Below, in pieces: positions 48,075 through 57,415 of a stretch of DNA of 64,000 nucleotides. The notes under the pieces were generated by a model. It was not told where the DNA came from. It worked only from the letters and a program-made list of their open reading frames with translations, and did no database searches. Numbering within the stretch: position 1 is the stretch's first letter; the number at the start of each line of letters is the position of its first letter. The translations under genes and the position numbers were made by a program. The stretch lies in the NCBI RefSeq assembly GCF_009857435.1, contig NZ_WWCK01000003.1, positions 434,001 through 498,000 on the forward strand, given 5' to 3'. The DNA comes from Duganella rivi. Lineage in GTDB: Bacteria; Pseudomonadota; Gammaproteobacteria; Burkholderiales; Burkholderiaceae_D.

Positions 48075-51050
48075 CCAGCGATTGCGCTTCGACCTGTGGT
48101 AGGCGCTACTCGCAGGCAGCGCAAGGCGCATGGTGGTTCCGGCGCCCTCCGCTGATTCGAGCGTGAGTTCAGCGCCGATGCCCTTTGCCCGCTCGCGCAT
48201 GCCGGTGAGGCCGAAATGCCCTTGGCTTTCCCCCGGCAGCTCTGCGGCCTTCGGCATGCCGACGCCGTCATCGCGCACGGTGATCGAGAATGCGTTTTTG
48301 CCGTAGTCGATTTCCATGCCGATGCTGCTGGCGCGCGCGTGCCGGAATGCGTTCAGCAGTGCTTCCCTGCCGATGTACACTACTTCGTCCTGCACATCGG
48401 CTTGTAGCAGCCGTGCCTCGCCGTTGATGCGCAAACTGAAGTTTGCCGAGCTTTGATCTTGCATCGACTCGGCCACCTTGGCAAACGCTTTCGGCAAGGC
48501 CTCAACGGAGCCACTGGAGCGTAGTCCCATCACTTCGCTGCGGCCCTCTACAATCAGCTTGTCCGCATCGTCGAGGATTTTCTCCACCATCGCCTGCGAT
48601 TCGCCGTCATCCTTGACGCGAAAGCGAATGCCGTCGATCCGCAGGATTAAGCCCTGCAGGCTTTGCAGGAATGTGTCGTGCAGTCCCCGCGCGATGCGTT
48701 CGCGTTCATCCAGCCTCTCCTCCAGGCGCTCCTGCATGCGCGCCGTCAGTGCCCGCATGCGCCACAGGTATAGCAGATACAGCACGATCAGCAGCAGCAC
48801 CAGGCAAAGCAGCTTGAAGCCCTCGGTCTGCACGAAAGTAGGTGGAATGTCGAACGCGATGCTGTCGCCCTTTTCATTCCACACGCCGTCCTCGTTGGCG
48901 GCAATCACGTCGAACCTGTAATTACCCGGTGCCAAATTAGTGTAGAACGCTTCCCGCGCGGTGCCGGCCTCACGCCATTGCGCGTCCACGCCGCTAAGGC
49001 GATAGCGGAACTGCACCCGCTCCGGCATGCCCAGCGACGTCGCGGTAAATTGAATATTCAGCGCGCGCGTGTTGTGCGGCAGTGTGCGGTCACCGGCGGG
49101 CAGGTAGGCTTTGTCTTCGGTGACGATAGACTTGATCATGACGTTCGGCGCCAGCGTATTTTTCAGGATATGGGCAGGGTCGATCCAGCCGACATTCGCA
49201 TTGGTGGCATACCAGATGCGGCCGTCGGGTGCTTGCGTCAGTGATGGCAGCGGCGAGATTTGCGAGGCCAAGCCTTCCAGTCCGTCGAGGTGATTGAATT
49301 CCTCGACCACGCTCACGCGCCCGGCGCGCGCTACCGCCGCCTTGATCTCCGCGGCCGCAATGCGCTTGATGCCATCCACGTGATGCAGCCACAAATCGCC
49401 ATCGGCCGTTTCCACGATGCCGGAGGTGCCGTTGAAACTGTCGCCGCCGGCGCGCGTCAGCTTCACGAATCGGCCGCCGTCCAGGTAGGCCAAGCCGCTT
49501 TCGCCGCCGGCCCACACGCGGCCGGAGCGGCTTTGAATCGCCAGTACATTGCCGATATCCAGCCCTTCCGCTGCGCCATAGCGGGTCAGTTTCCCGTCGC
49601 GCAGCACGGCGATCCGGCTTTTCGTGTAACCGATCCAGATCGCGCCTTGCGCATCGGCGAACAGCCAGATCGCGGTGTCCTTGCCAAGTTCCTCCACGCC
49701 GCCGCGCGCAGTCCAGACGCCGTCCTTGAAAGTGTAGATGCCGCGGCCAAGCATCGATAGCCAAAGCCTGCTATCCTGCCCCCAAGCCATGGCCTGCACC
49801 CGGCGTCCTTTCAGCTCGGCCGGAAAATCCCAGCTGCGCTGCTGATTGCCATCGCGCCGCCATAACTGGCTCTCGGTGCCGAACCACATGGCGCCGCCGG
49901 GTTCGCGCAAAGTCGCCAGCGCGGTGTTAAAGCCGGCCTGCACGCGCTGGCCGTTGGCCGCGATGCCGAACGTCTCGGAGCCGTAGCCGCCACTGATCCA
50001 GATCGTGCCATCGGCGCCGGGGCTCACCAGCGGTGAATTGAACTTGGGCGGCAACGGCACGGTGGTCAGCTTGGTCTCGCGCAAACGATCCACGCCCAAG
50101 TCGGTGGTGAACCACAGGTTCCCTTCCCTATCGTCGAAGATGTTGGCAAAAGTGTCGTCCGTGAAGCCCTGCGCCCGGGTGAAACTGCGCACCGGCTTCA
50201 TGTCCCGATCCAGCAGCTGGATACTCTTGCCGGTATTAAGCCAGAAGCTGCCTCGCTTGTCGCTCTTGTAGCTGAAAATACCGGCATCGTTGCGCGGCAC
50301 ATCGATTTTTTTCAGCGCGCCGGTCTCGGGATCGTAGGCCGTGATGCCGGACTTTTGACTGAACATCCAGATCGTGCCGTCGGGCCGGTCGTCGCCGCCC
50401 TCCACGCCGGGCAAGGTCAGCACCCGCTTGAATTTGGGCTCGCCGGCCGGACTGCGATACACGTCGTCGCCGATATAGGTGATGACACCACCGTCGGCCG
50501 GGAAGTTCATCGCCGCCGAGCCACCCTCGGGCAGGCCTTGATCGGCGCCCGCGCGGCGCCAGCGATCACCATCGAGCCAGTACATGCCGTAGCCGGACGA
50601 GGCCCACATCACGCCTTTTTCGCTGCGGTCCACGTAGCGGATCGCGCCGGCAGGCAGGCCGTCGGCGGCCTCGTAGTGCTTGACCTTACCCTTGTTGAAA
50701 ACGCTGATGCCGCCGAATTGGTAGGTCAGCCACAGCGCACCGTCGAAGTTAATCAGCGAGATGACGTTTGTCGACAGCAGCTTGTTACCGTCGATGTTGT
50801 CGATCCGCTCGAATTTTACGCCGTCGAAGCGGTGCAAGCCGTCGTAAGCGCCGAACAGCATCATGCCGTCGGCCCCCTGCGTCATAAACAGCACGTTGGA
50901 CGGCGCGCCATCCTTCTTGGTCCACGCGGTATGGTGCATGGCCGTGTGCCAGAACGGCAGCAAGTCGTTGGCCGGTTTGGCAGCCCATGCCGACGCAGCG
51001 CAGGCGAGACTAATACAAGCGAATAAATACCTCAGGGGGCGACGTCGCAT
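48063..51050 (-). CDS. propeller-type sensor histidine kinase
   Basis: This 995-residue protein has a signal peptide (to about 24, ASAWAAK). Two seven-bladed two-component propellers follow (repeats such as DGLHRFDGVKFERID, GLAYLDGGRFVKL, IWYATNANVGWID), then a Y_Y_Y domain (FRYRLSGVDAQWREAGTAREAFYTNLAPGNYRFDVIAANEDG). After one membrane helix (LLCLVLLLIVLYLLYLW) come HisKA_3 (ERERIARGLHDTFLQSLQGLILRIDG) and the ATPase (EALLNAFRHARASS, DDGVGMP). The periplasmic sensor often binds carbohydrates. It is divergent from a NarL regulator gene, its probable partner. Confidence 0.88.
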   Translation of the reverse strand: MRRRPLRYLFACISLACAASAWAAKPANDLLPFWHTAMHHTAWTKKDGAPSNVLFMTQGADGMMLFGAYDGLHRFDGVKFERIDNIDGNKLLSTNVISLINFDGALWLTYQFGGISVFNKGKVKHYEAADGLPAGAIRYVDRSEKGVMWASSGYGMYWLDGDRWRRAGADQGLPEGGSAAMNFPADGGVITYIGDDVYRSPAGEPKFKRVLTLPGVEGGDDRPDGTIWMFSQKSGITAYDPETGALKKIDVPRNDAGIFSYKSDKRGSFWLNTGKSIQLLDRDMKPVRSFTRAQGFTDDTFANIFDDREGNLWFTTDLGVDRLRETKLTTVPLPPKFNSPLVSPGADGTIWISGGYGSETFGIAANGQRVQAGFNTALATLREPGGAMWFGTESQLWRRDGNQQRSWDFPAELKGRRVQAMAWGQDSRLWLSMLGRGIYTFKDGVWTARGGVEELGKDTAIWLFADAQGAIWIGYTKSRIAVLRDGKLTRYGAAEGLDIGNVLAIQSRSGRVWAGGESGLAYLDGGRFVKLTRAGGDSFNGTSGIVETADGDLWLHHVDGIKRIAAAEIKAAVARAGRVSVVEEFNHLDGLEGLASQISPLPSLTQAPDGRIWYATNANVGWIDPAHILKNTLAPNVMIKSIVTEDKAYLPAGDRTLPHNTRALNIQFTATSLGMPERVQFRYRLSGVDAQWREAGTAREAFYTNLAPGNYRFDVIAANEDGVWNEKGDSIAFDIPPTFVQTEGFKLLCLVLLLIVLYLLYLWRMRALTARMQERLEERLDERERIARGLHDTFLQSLQGLILRIDGIRFRVKDDGESQAMVEKILDDADKLIVEGRSEVMGLRSSGSVEALPKAFAKVAESMQDQSSANFSLRINGEARLLQADVQDEVVYIGREALLNAFRHARASSIGMEIDYGKNAFSITVRDDGVGMPKAAELPGESQGHFGLTGMRERAKGIGAELTLESAEGAGTTMRLALPASSAYHRSKRNRWLPG

Positions 51051-51185
51051 AATTCCTCGGCTGTTAAGTGATTCGCAACATTCAAGAGTATCACGCCCGC
51101 ATTTGCACTACCCAATACAGGTTATTGTCGCCTAGGCTATAAGCGTGACACAATGAACGATATCCGCCGCATTTTGGAGCCAGCT

Positions 51186-51821
51186 TTGACCATCACGATC
51201 ATGTCCGTGGATGACCATCCGATCTTCCTCGAAGGCGTAGCCAGCGTGATCGCCAATGCGCCGGACTTCCGCCTGGTCGCCGAAGCCACCTCCGGCCGCC
51301 AGGCGCTGGCCGAGTATCGGCGCGTGCGGCCCGACGTCACGCTGATGGATATTCGGATGCCGGACATGAACGGCATCGACGCCATCACCGCCATCCGCGC
51401 GGAATTCCCGCACGCGTGCATCGTGGTGCTGACCACCTTTGAGGGCGACACTCACGCGCTGCGCGCGATGAAGGCCGGTGCGGCCGGCTATATGCTAAAG
51501 AGCATGGTGCGCAAGGACATGCTGTCGATTGTGCGCTCAGTGTTTGAAGGACATCGCCATATTCCGCCATGCGTCGCCGAAGCGATGGCGACCCATATCC
51601 CGGCGGACGCCTTGAGTCCCCGCGAAATAGAGGTACTGGCGCAGGCCGCGATCGGCAATAGCAATCGCCGCATCGGCAGTGAGTTGAACATTTCGGAAGA
51701 AACGGTGAAGGTGCACATGAAGAACCTGATGGCCAAGCTTCAGGCTAACGACCGCACCCACGCGGTGATCATGGCACTCGCGCGCGGCATCATCGATGTG
51801 CCGATGCGATCAACTACGTGA
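51186..51821 (+). CDS. NarL/FixJ-family response regulator
   Basis: The chosen start is TTG at 51186, behind GGAG; an ATG at 51153 is in frame but lacks a ribosome site. The receiver domain (TIMSVDDHPIFLEGVASVI) has phospho-acceptor Asp55 (VTLMDIRMPDMNG) and Lys in MLKSMV. A LuxR-type HTH follows (LSPREIEVLAQAAIGNSNRRIGSELNISEETVKVHMKNLMAKL). It is divergent from the propeller kinase gene and probably phosphorylated by it. Target genes unknown. Confidence 0.87.
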   Translation: MTITIMSVDDHPIFLEGVASVIANAPDFRLVAEATSGRQALAEYRRVRPDVTLMDIRMPDMNGIDAITAIRAEFPHACIVVLTTFEGDTHALRAMKAGAAGYMLKSMVRKDMLSIVRSVFEGHRHIPPCVAEAMATHIPADALSPREIEVLAQAAIGNSNRRIGSELNISEETVKVHMKNLMAKLQANDRTHAVIMALARGIIDVPMRSTT

Positions 51822-51933
51822 TTAGATTGCGCGCGCCGTTGACAGCGTGTGCGCGAATCTTGATACTAGAACTGCACTCCTTCCCTGCCGGTACACACTC
51901 TCCCTCGTCTCCTTGGCCGGCAGGGTTTTCTCC

Positions 51934-52566
51934 TTAATTCAGCGGCGTTAGTTCCACGCGGCGCAATTCGTAAGGCGTGCCTTCCAGCTGGAAGCCAATG
52001 CGGCCCGACGCAGGCGATACCTGCGACACGCGATTTTGCAGCACACCGTTCACCGTTACCTCCACTGTGCCATCGCGGCTGACGATGTCGCACGCGTTCC
52101 ATTCGCCCGCAGGCTTCTCGCTATCTGCGGCCGTATGCGCCTTGATGCGGGTCTCCGCACCCGGCGCGCTGGTCAATGGTTCGGAAAAACTGCCGGCCGC
52201 CATCGGCAGTAAATCACCAACTGCGCCAAACTTGGTTTGCACTTGCAGGCTGACGGGCCACACGCGATCGAATGTACCGGGGCTAATGTGCAGCAGCACG
52301 CCGCCATTACCCGGCTTGCCGGTCCAGCGCCACTCCACGTGCAGCTTGTAATTGCGATAGCTCTCACGCGTGGCCAGGAAACCGGACGGCATGCCGGCCG
52401 AGGCGATGACGCCGTCGGGCAGCACGCGGAACGCGTCTTCAAGCGCGGCGGCCGGCGTGGTTTGTAATTCCCAGCCGCTGAAATCGCGGCCATTAAACAA
52501 AGAAACCGCGCCCGCATTGTGCGCGGACACGGCCAATATCAAGACACCCAACAACTTCTTCACCAC
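51934..52566 (-). CDS. exported DUF1080 (3-keto-disaccharide hydrolase-like) protein
   Basis: This 210-residue protein has a signal peptide ending NAGAVS. A concanavalin-like sandwich follows: LFNGRDFSGWELQ, ESYRNYKLHVEWRWTGKPGNGGVLLH, AGEWNACDIVSRDGTVEVTVNG, typical of DUF1080. Members hydrolyse oxidised disaccharides or glycans. It is last in the rhaD-rhaI-rhaM operon (9-base gap), so it may release rhamnose from a glycoside in the periplasm. Confidence 0.8.
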   Translation of the reverse strand: MVKKLLGVLILAVSAHNAGAVSLFNGRDFSGWELQTTPAAALEDAFRVLPDGVIASAGMPSGFLATRESYRNYKLHVEWRWTGKPGNGGVLLHISPGTFDRVWPVSLQVQTKFGAVGDLLPMAAGSFSEPLTSAPGAETRIKAHTAADSEKPAGEWNACDIVSRDGTVEVTVNGVLQNRVSQVSPASGRIGFQLEGTPYELRRVELTPLN

Positions 52567-52575
52567 GTCTCCTTT

Positions 52576-52884
52576 TCAAGCAAAGTGAAACACCTGCTGC
52601 AGAGGCCATTCGCGCGGGCGGTTGCCCGGCTCAACCTCCATCAAGTCCGCCATGTAGTTCCACCAGCGCTGCATGACCGGCTTGATCGGCAGGTCTTCGA
52701 TCTTATGATCGGGCCACAGTTTCAGCACCGCGAACAGCTGCAACGACTCTTCGTCCAGGAAGATCGAATAGTCATAGATACCAGCGTCGCGCAGCGCTTT
52801 GCCGAGATGCGGCCACAGTTCATCGTGACGCCGCTTGTACTCGGCAGCTGCGCCGGGCTTGAGCTGCATCCGAAACGCGCGCAT
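52576..52884 (-). CDS. rhaM: L-rhamnose mutarotase
   Basis: This 102-residue protein starts MRAFRMQLKPGAAAEYKRRHDELWPHL; the family's usual N-terminus includes the His of RRHDELWP. The conserved Tyr and Trp pair appears in YDYSIFLDEESLQLFAVLKLW and MQRWWNYMADLM. It interconverts alpha and beta rhamnopyranose so the isomerase can use both. It follows rhaI by 2 bases, so both are on one transcript. Also called RhaU in rhizobia. Confidence 0.9.
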   Translation of the reverse strand: MRAFRMQLKPGAAAEYKRRHDELWPHLGKALRDAGIYDYSIFLDEESLQLFAVLKLWPDHKIEDLPIKPVMQRWWNYMADLMEVEPGNRPREWPLQQVFHFA

Positions 52885-52886
52885 GT

Positions 52887-54182
52887 TCACACGATGCCGC
52901 TGCTGCTGGCGCCTGCCTTGGCTGGACGCGCCTCCGCCACTTTCGCACGGTAGCCGCTGGCACGATAACACGCCACCGGATCAATCGCACCGCCGGAACG
53001 CAGCCGCGCCATCGCCAGGATCGCGCTGACGTCGGTGCGGTAAGCCTGTTTCAGCGCTTGCGCCGATTGTAGCGCATCGTTGGCCTCCTGGTGCTGGCGC
53101 AAGGCCGCGCGGTCCACCAACTGTGCCTGCACAAACGCGCGCTGCACTTCCACCGCGCTGCTCATCAAGCTTTCTATCGGATCGGTGACGTTGTGCGATT
53201 GATCGAGCATATAGGCCGGCTTGAACGCCGCACCGCCGCGCTCCGCCGCATCGGCCAGCTCGTTAAACACCAGGAACAGCTGGAACGGATTGATGCTGCC
53301 GGAATCCAGGTCGTCGTCGCCGTACTTGCTGTCGTTGAAGTGGAATCCGCCAAGCTTGCCGAATTGCGCCAGCCGCGCCACGATCATCTCGATATTGGTA
53401 TTGGGCGCGTGGTGCCCAAGGTCGACCAGGCAGCGCGCCTTGTCGCCCAAGGTTTGCGCACAAGCGAAGCTGGTGCCCCAGTCGGCGATGGTGGTGGCGT
53501 AGAACGCCGGTTCGAACAGCTTGTGCTCGATGAACATCAGCCAGTCCACCGGCAGCGCCGCATAGATATCGCGCATGCTGTCCAGGTAGCGCTCCAGCGC
53601 ACCGCGCAGATTGTGCTGGCCGGGGAAATTGGCGCCGTCGCCCACCCACACCGTCAGCGCCTTGGAGCCAAGCGCCCGGCCAAGCTCTATGCATTCGATA
53701 TTGTGCGCCACCGCCTGCGCGCGCGTGGCGGCGCTGTTGGCGGTCAAGCTGCCGTACTTATAGCTGTGCTCTTGGCCCGCTTGGTCCTGGAAGGTATTGG
53801 AATTGACCGCGTCAAAATACAGGCCGTGATTCTGCGCCTGCTGGCGCAACGCCACAGGATCAGTCGTTTTATCCCACGGGAAGTGCAAGGACACGCCCGG
53901 CGTAGCGCGCGTCAGTTGATGAATGACCGCGCAGTCGTCCAGTTTCTCAACCACGTTGCGCGGCTCGCCACGGCCTGGAAAACGCGCAAAGCGCGTGCCG
54001 CCGGTGCCAACGCCCCAGCTAGGTAAGGCCACGGCGAAGGTCCGCGCCGCCGCAGTCAACTTCTCGATATCCACGCCGCGCCGTGCCAGCATGCCGCCCA
54101 GCGCTTCATAATCTGCATTCAGCCCGGCGCGCAGCTGAGCGTTATGCTCCTCCGCGCGGCCGCTATCGATGATGGTGCTCAC
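52887..54182 (-). CDS. rhaI: L-rhamnose isomerase (rhizobial/Pseudomonas type)
   Basis: This 431-residue protein has the xylose-isomerase-like TIM barrel. The segment LPSWGVGTGGTRFARFPGRGEPRN is typical of the RhaI group distinct from E. coli RhaA. Metal-binding motifs include WLMFIEHKLFEPAF, VDLGHHAPNTNIEMI and FHFNDSKYGDDDLDSG. It converts L-rhamnose to L-rhamnulose. It lies between rhaD and rhaM in a leftward operon, 20 bases downstream of rhaD. Confidence 0.9.
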   Translation of the reverse strand: MSTIIDSGRAEEHNAQLRAGLNADYEALGGMLARRGVDIEKLTAAARTFAVALPSWGVGTGGTRFARFPGRGEPRNVVEKLDDCAVIHQLTRATPGVSLHFPWDKTTDPVALRQQAQNHGLYFDAVNSNTFQDQAGQEHSYKYGSLTANSAATRAQAVAHNIECIELGRALGSKALTVWVGDGANFPGQHNLRGALERYLDSMRDIYAALPVDWLMFIEHKLFEPAFYATTIADWGTSFACAQTLGDKARCLVDLGHHAPNTNIEMIVARLAQFGKLGGFHFNDSKYGDDDLDSGSINPFQLFLVFNELADAAERGGAAFKPAYMLDQSHNVTDPIESLMSSAVEVQRAFVQAQLVDRAALRQHQEANDALQSAQALKQAYRTDVSAILAMARLRSGGAIDPVACYRASGYRAKVAEARPAKAGASSSGIV

Positions 54183-54202
54183 ATTGTCTCCTTACTTTTT
54201 TC

Positions 54203-56281
54203 TTATCGCGTGAATGCGCCGGCGTTGCCGGCGTCCACGTTGAGGATATTACCAGTGCTCTTGGCCGCCTTGTCGCTGGCGAGGAAGTACACGGCTTCTG
54301 CGATATCCTCGGGCAGCACGCTGAGTTTGAGCATGCTGCGGTCGCGGTAAAACGCTTCGACATCGTCGGCATCGATTTTATTCGACTGCGCGCGCTCCTG
54401 CTTCCACTTGCCGTCCCAGATGCGCGAGCCGCGGATCACCGCATCGGGATTGACCACGTTGACGCGGATACCGTGCGGCGCACCTTCCAGCGCAATGCAG
54501 CGCGCGAGGTGAATCTCGGCGGCCTTCGCAGTGCAGTAAGCCGAGGCACCGGCCGATGCGACCAAGCCGTTTTTGCTGGCAACGAACACCATGCTGCCGC
54601 CGAGCTTTTGCTGCTTCATGATGCGGAAGGCGGCGCGGCTGGCCAAGAAGTAGCCTTTCACGAGGATGTCCTGGTTACGCTGCCACACATCCAGCGTGGT
54701 GTCCTCCAGGGGAGCAGACGAAGCGATGCCGGCGTTGGAGATCAGCAGATCGAGTCCGCCAAACTTCAATGACGCGGCCTTCAGCACCTTCTCGACGTCT
54801 TCCTCGCTGGTGATGTTGGCCACCACGCTGCCGACATTATCCTTGCCGCCTGCTTTGTCCAAGTCCTTGTGCGCCAGCTCCAAGGCTTCGCCATCGATAT
54901 CGGTCAGCAGCACGCATGCGCCCTCTTGCAGCAACTGCTTCGCCACCGCCTGGCCGATACCGCCTGCGCCACCGGTCACCAATGCGATGCGGCCGGCAAG
55001 GCTTTTAGGCTTGGGCATGCGCTGAAGCTTGGCTTCCTCAAGCAGCCAATATTCGATGTCGAACGCCTCCTGCTCTGGTAGGCCAACATAGTTATCGACG
55101 CCGCTCGCACCGCGCATCACGTTAATGGCGTTGATGTAAAACTCGCCAGCGATGCGCGCAGTCGCTTTATCCTTAGCGAAGGACAGCATGCCGATGCCAG
55201 GAATCAGATAAATAATCGGATTCGCATCGCGCACGGCCGGGCTGTTTTCGTGCTTGCAGCGCTCGTAGTAAGCCACATAGTCCGCGCGGTACTGCGCCAG
55301 CGCGTCATCGAGACCGGCCACCAGTTTATCGAAATCGCCGTCGTATTCGATAACGAACGGACGAATCTTGGTGCGCAAGAAGTGATCCGGGCACGATGTA
55401 CCCAGCGCCGCCAGCGGCTTCAAATCGCGGCTGCACACAAATTCCAGTACCGCCTCGCTGTCATCGAAGTGACCAAGCTTGTATTCATCGCGGCTGATCT
55501 TCCCGCGCAACAGCGGCATCAAGCGGGCCGCGAATGCACTGCGCTGCTCCGCCGGCAGCGGCACACTGGCCGCACCGCCGAACACCGGTTGTTTCACATT
55601 CGCCGCAAGCCATTCCTCCGCGCGCTTGATGATCGCCAGCGTGGTCTCGTAGCAGCTCTTCGCCGTATCGCCCCACGTGAACAGGCCATGGCCCTCGAGG
55701 ATAATCCCCTTCAATTGCGGCTGCGATTGCGACAGCGCCTCCAGCTTCAGGCCGAGATCATAGCCGGGACGCTGCCACGGCAGCCATCCCAGCGCGCCTT
55801 CGAAAATCTTCTGCGTCAGCGCCTGGCTGCTGGCGCAAGCGGCGATCGCAATCACCGAATCAGGATGCATGTGGTCGACGTGCCTGCGCGCGATGTATGC
55901 ATGCAGCGGCGTGTCGATGCTGGCGGCGCGCGGATTCAAATTGAAGGTGCAGTGCGGCAGATAAGCCACCATCTCATCCTCGTGCGCCAATCCGCGATAG
56001 CGGCCCTTCAGCGCTTGCAGCTTGTCCATGTACAGCGTCGAGAAGCCATCGATCTTGATGCTGCCCAGGTCACCGCCGGAGCCTTTCACCCACAGCACCT
56101 CCACCTGCGCTCCGGTCAGCGGATCGGTCATCATCACCTTGGCCGAGGTATTCCCGCCGCCGAAATTGGTGATGCGCAGATCCGATCCAAGCAGGTTGGA
56201 ACGGTACAGCAGCAGTTCTGGTTCGCTCATGCTGGCTGCGGCGGCATCGTCCCACAAGGAAGCGATCGGGGGTTCTTTCAT
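54203..56281 (-). CDS. rhaD: bifunctional rhamnulose-1-phosphate aldolase / lactaldehyde-type short-chain dehydrogenase
   Basis: This 692-residue protein has two enzymes. The class II aldolase domain (residues about 15-400) has HVDHMHPDSVIAIAA and ILEGHGLFTWG with zinc His residues. The SDR domain (about 425-690) has GGAGGIGQAVAKQLL, Ser in FVASKNG and Tyr/Lys in SAYCTAKAAEIH. It cleaves rhamnulose-1-phosphate to lactaldehyde and dihydroxyacetone phosphate, then oxidises lactaldehyde-type product. It is the first gene of the leftward operon, divergent from rhaR, with operator-like repeats between. Confidence 0.9.
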   Translation of the reverse strand: MKEPPIASLWDDAAAASMSEPELLLYRSNLLGSDLRITNFGGGNTSAKVMMTDPLTGAQVEVLWVKGSGGDLGSIKIDGFSTLYMDKLQALKGRYRGLAHEDEMVAYLPHCTFNLNPRAASIDTPLHAYIARRHVDHMHPDSVIAIAACASSQALTQKIFEGALGWLPWQRPGYDLGLKLEALSQSQPQLKGIILEGHGLFTWGDTAKSCYETTLAIIKRAEEWLAANVKQPVFGGAASVPLPAEQRSAFAARLMPLLRGKISRDEYKLGHFDDSEAVLEFVCSRDLKPLAALGTSCPDHFLRTKIRPFVIEYDGDFDKLVAGLDDALAQYRADYVAYYERCKHENSPAVRDANPIIYLIPGIGMLSFAKDKATARIAGEFYINAINVMRGASGVDNYVGLPEQEAFDIEYWLLEEAKLQRMPKPKSLAGRIALVTGGAGGIGQAVAKQLLQEGACVLLTDIDGEALELAHKDLDKAGGKDNVGSVVANITSEEDVEKVLKAASLKFGGLDLLISNAGIASSAPLEDTTLDVWQRNQDILVKGYFLASRAAFRIMKQQKLGGSMVFVASKNGLVASAGASAYCTAKAAEIHLARCIALEGAPHGIRVNVVNPDAVIRGSRIWDGKWKQERAQSNKIDADDVEAFYRDRSMLKLSVLPEDIAEAVYFLASDKAAKSTGNILNVDAGNAGAFTR

Positions 56282-56378
56282 TGCTGGTCTCCGTTGTTGT
56301 GTTTTACCTTTTCAGTAGAAATCAGTGGGCCATGGGTGTCAATGCATAAGCAATCAAGTTGATGACCAAGAGCCAAAT

Positions 56379-56394
56379 AATCACATCGATGATT
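56379..56394. promoter_or_regulatory. operator-like repeat AATCA-N6-TGATT (copy 1)
   Basis: AATCACATCGATGATT lies about 98 bases ahead of rhaD and 155 ahead of rhaR. The identical half-sites and spacing recur at 56430-56445. Probably a RhaR (DeoR family) binding site controlling both operons. Confidence 0.6.
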
Positions 56395-56429
56395 AGTGCG
56401 TGAGCAAAAATGGTAGCGCATAACAAAAC

Positions 56430-56445
56430 AATCACTAAAATGATT
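56430..56445. promoter_or_regulatory. operator-like repeat AATCA-N6-TGATT (copy 2)
   Basis: AATCACTAAAATGATT has the same spacing as the copy 51 bases upstream. Extra half-sites occur nearby (TGATTGA at 56452, AATCAAGTTGAT at 56352). The repeated spacing points to a dimeric regulator bound cooperatively. Confidence 0.6.
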
Positions 56446-56548
56446 GAAGAGTGATTGACGATCGATTTGGAAGCGTTTAGCCTTGAAAGTTAATAAACGG
56501 GCACACCGCAGCAATGCAGGGAGTAGCCCAGAATAACAGGAGACTCAA

Positions 56549-57415
56549 ATGGTGAATCACAAGCGTCGCAAGCGTTTGCTGAAACTGCTTGCCGAACATA
56601 ATACGGCCAGCGTGCCGCAGTTGGTCGATTGGCTGAACGCCTCGCCGGCCACCGTGCGGCGCGATATCAGCTGGCTGGCGGCCCGCAGTCTGCTCACCCG
56701 GACGCGCGGTGGCGCCGCTAATCTTGAGCAGAAAAAGCGCGGTTTCACGCTCACCAGCGAGACCTTCCAGAACAATATCCAGTGCCGCGCCGAGCACAAA
56801 CGCGCCATCGCCCGCTACGCTGCCGGCATGTGCAGCGAGGGTGAAACCATCATCATCAACGGCGGCACCACCACCTTCATGATGGCCGAATTTTTAGTTG
56901 ACCATCACCTCAAAATCCTCACCAACTCCTTCCTGATGGCCGAGCGCCTGCTGGTCTCCAGCGAGAACGAGATCATCGTCCCCGGCGGGAAGGTGTACCG
57001 CGAGCAGAACGTCATCCTCAGCCCCTTCGACAACGACATCACCCAGCACCACTACGCCGCCAAGATGTTCATGAGCGTCTACGGGCTGTCGCTGCTTGGC
57101 CTGATGGAAGCCGACCCGCTGCTGATTCAAGCCGAGAAGCGCTTGATCTCGCAAGCAGAGGAATTGATCGTGCTGGCCGATAGCTCCAAGTTCGCCAAGA
57201 AAGCGGGCTTGATTCTATGCGGCTTAAACCGTGTATCGACCGTCATCACCGATACCGAGGCTTCCGATGCGGCCGTGCAGCTGCTGGAGCAGTCCGGCGT
57301 GCGCGTGGTGACGGTGGAGCGCGAAGCGCTGCCGCCGCAGATTGCGCCGTCGGCCTTTAATACGCCTTACGGGTTTGAGGCGGTCGGCATGTTCCAGTCG
57401 GAGGCTGCGCATTGA
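56549..57415 (+). CDS. rhaR: DeoR-family rhamnose regulator
   Basis: This 288-residue protein has a DeoR-type winged HTH at about 3-58 (RKRLLKLLAEHNTASVPQLVDWLNASPATVRRDISWLAARS, then RTRGGAAN). A sugar-phosphate-isomerase-like effector domain follows (GETIIINGGTTTFMMAEFL, ADSSKFAKKAG). Rhizobial RhaR, a DeoR repressor, sits in the same place. Likely inducer is a rhamnose catabolite. The stop overlaps the next start (TTGA). Confidence 0.87.
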   Translation: MVNHKRRKRLLKLLAEHNTASVPQLVDWLNASPATVRRDISWLAARSLLTRTRGGAANLEQKKRGFTLTSETFQNNIQCRAEHKRAIARYAAGMCSEGETIIINGGTTTFMMAEFLVDHHLKILTNSFLMAERLLVSSENEIIVPGGKVYREQNVILSPFDNDITQHHYAAKMFMSVYGLSLLGLMEADPLLIQAEKRLISQAEELIVLADSSKFAKKAGLILCGLNRVSTVITDTEASDAAVQLLEQSGVRVVTVEREALPPQIAPSAFNTPYGFEAVGMFQSEAAH

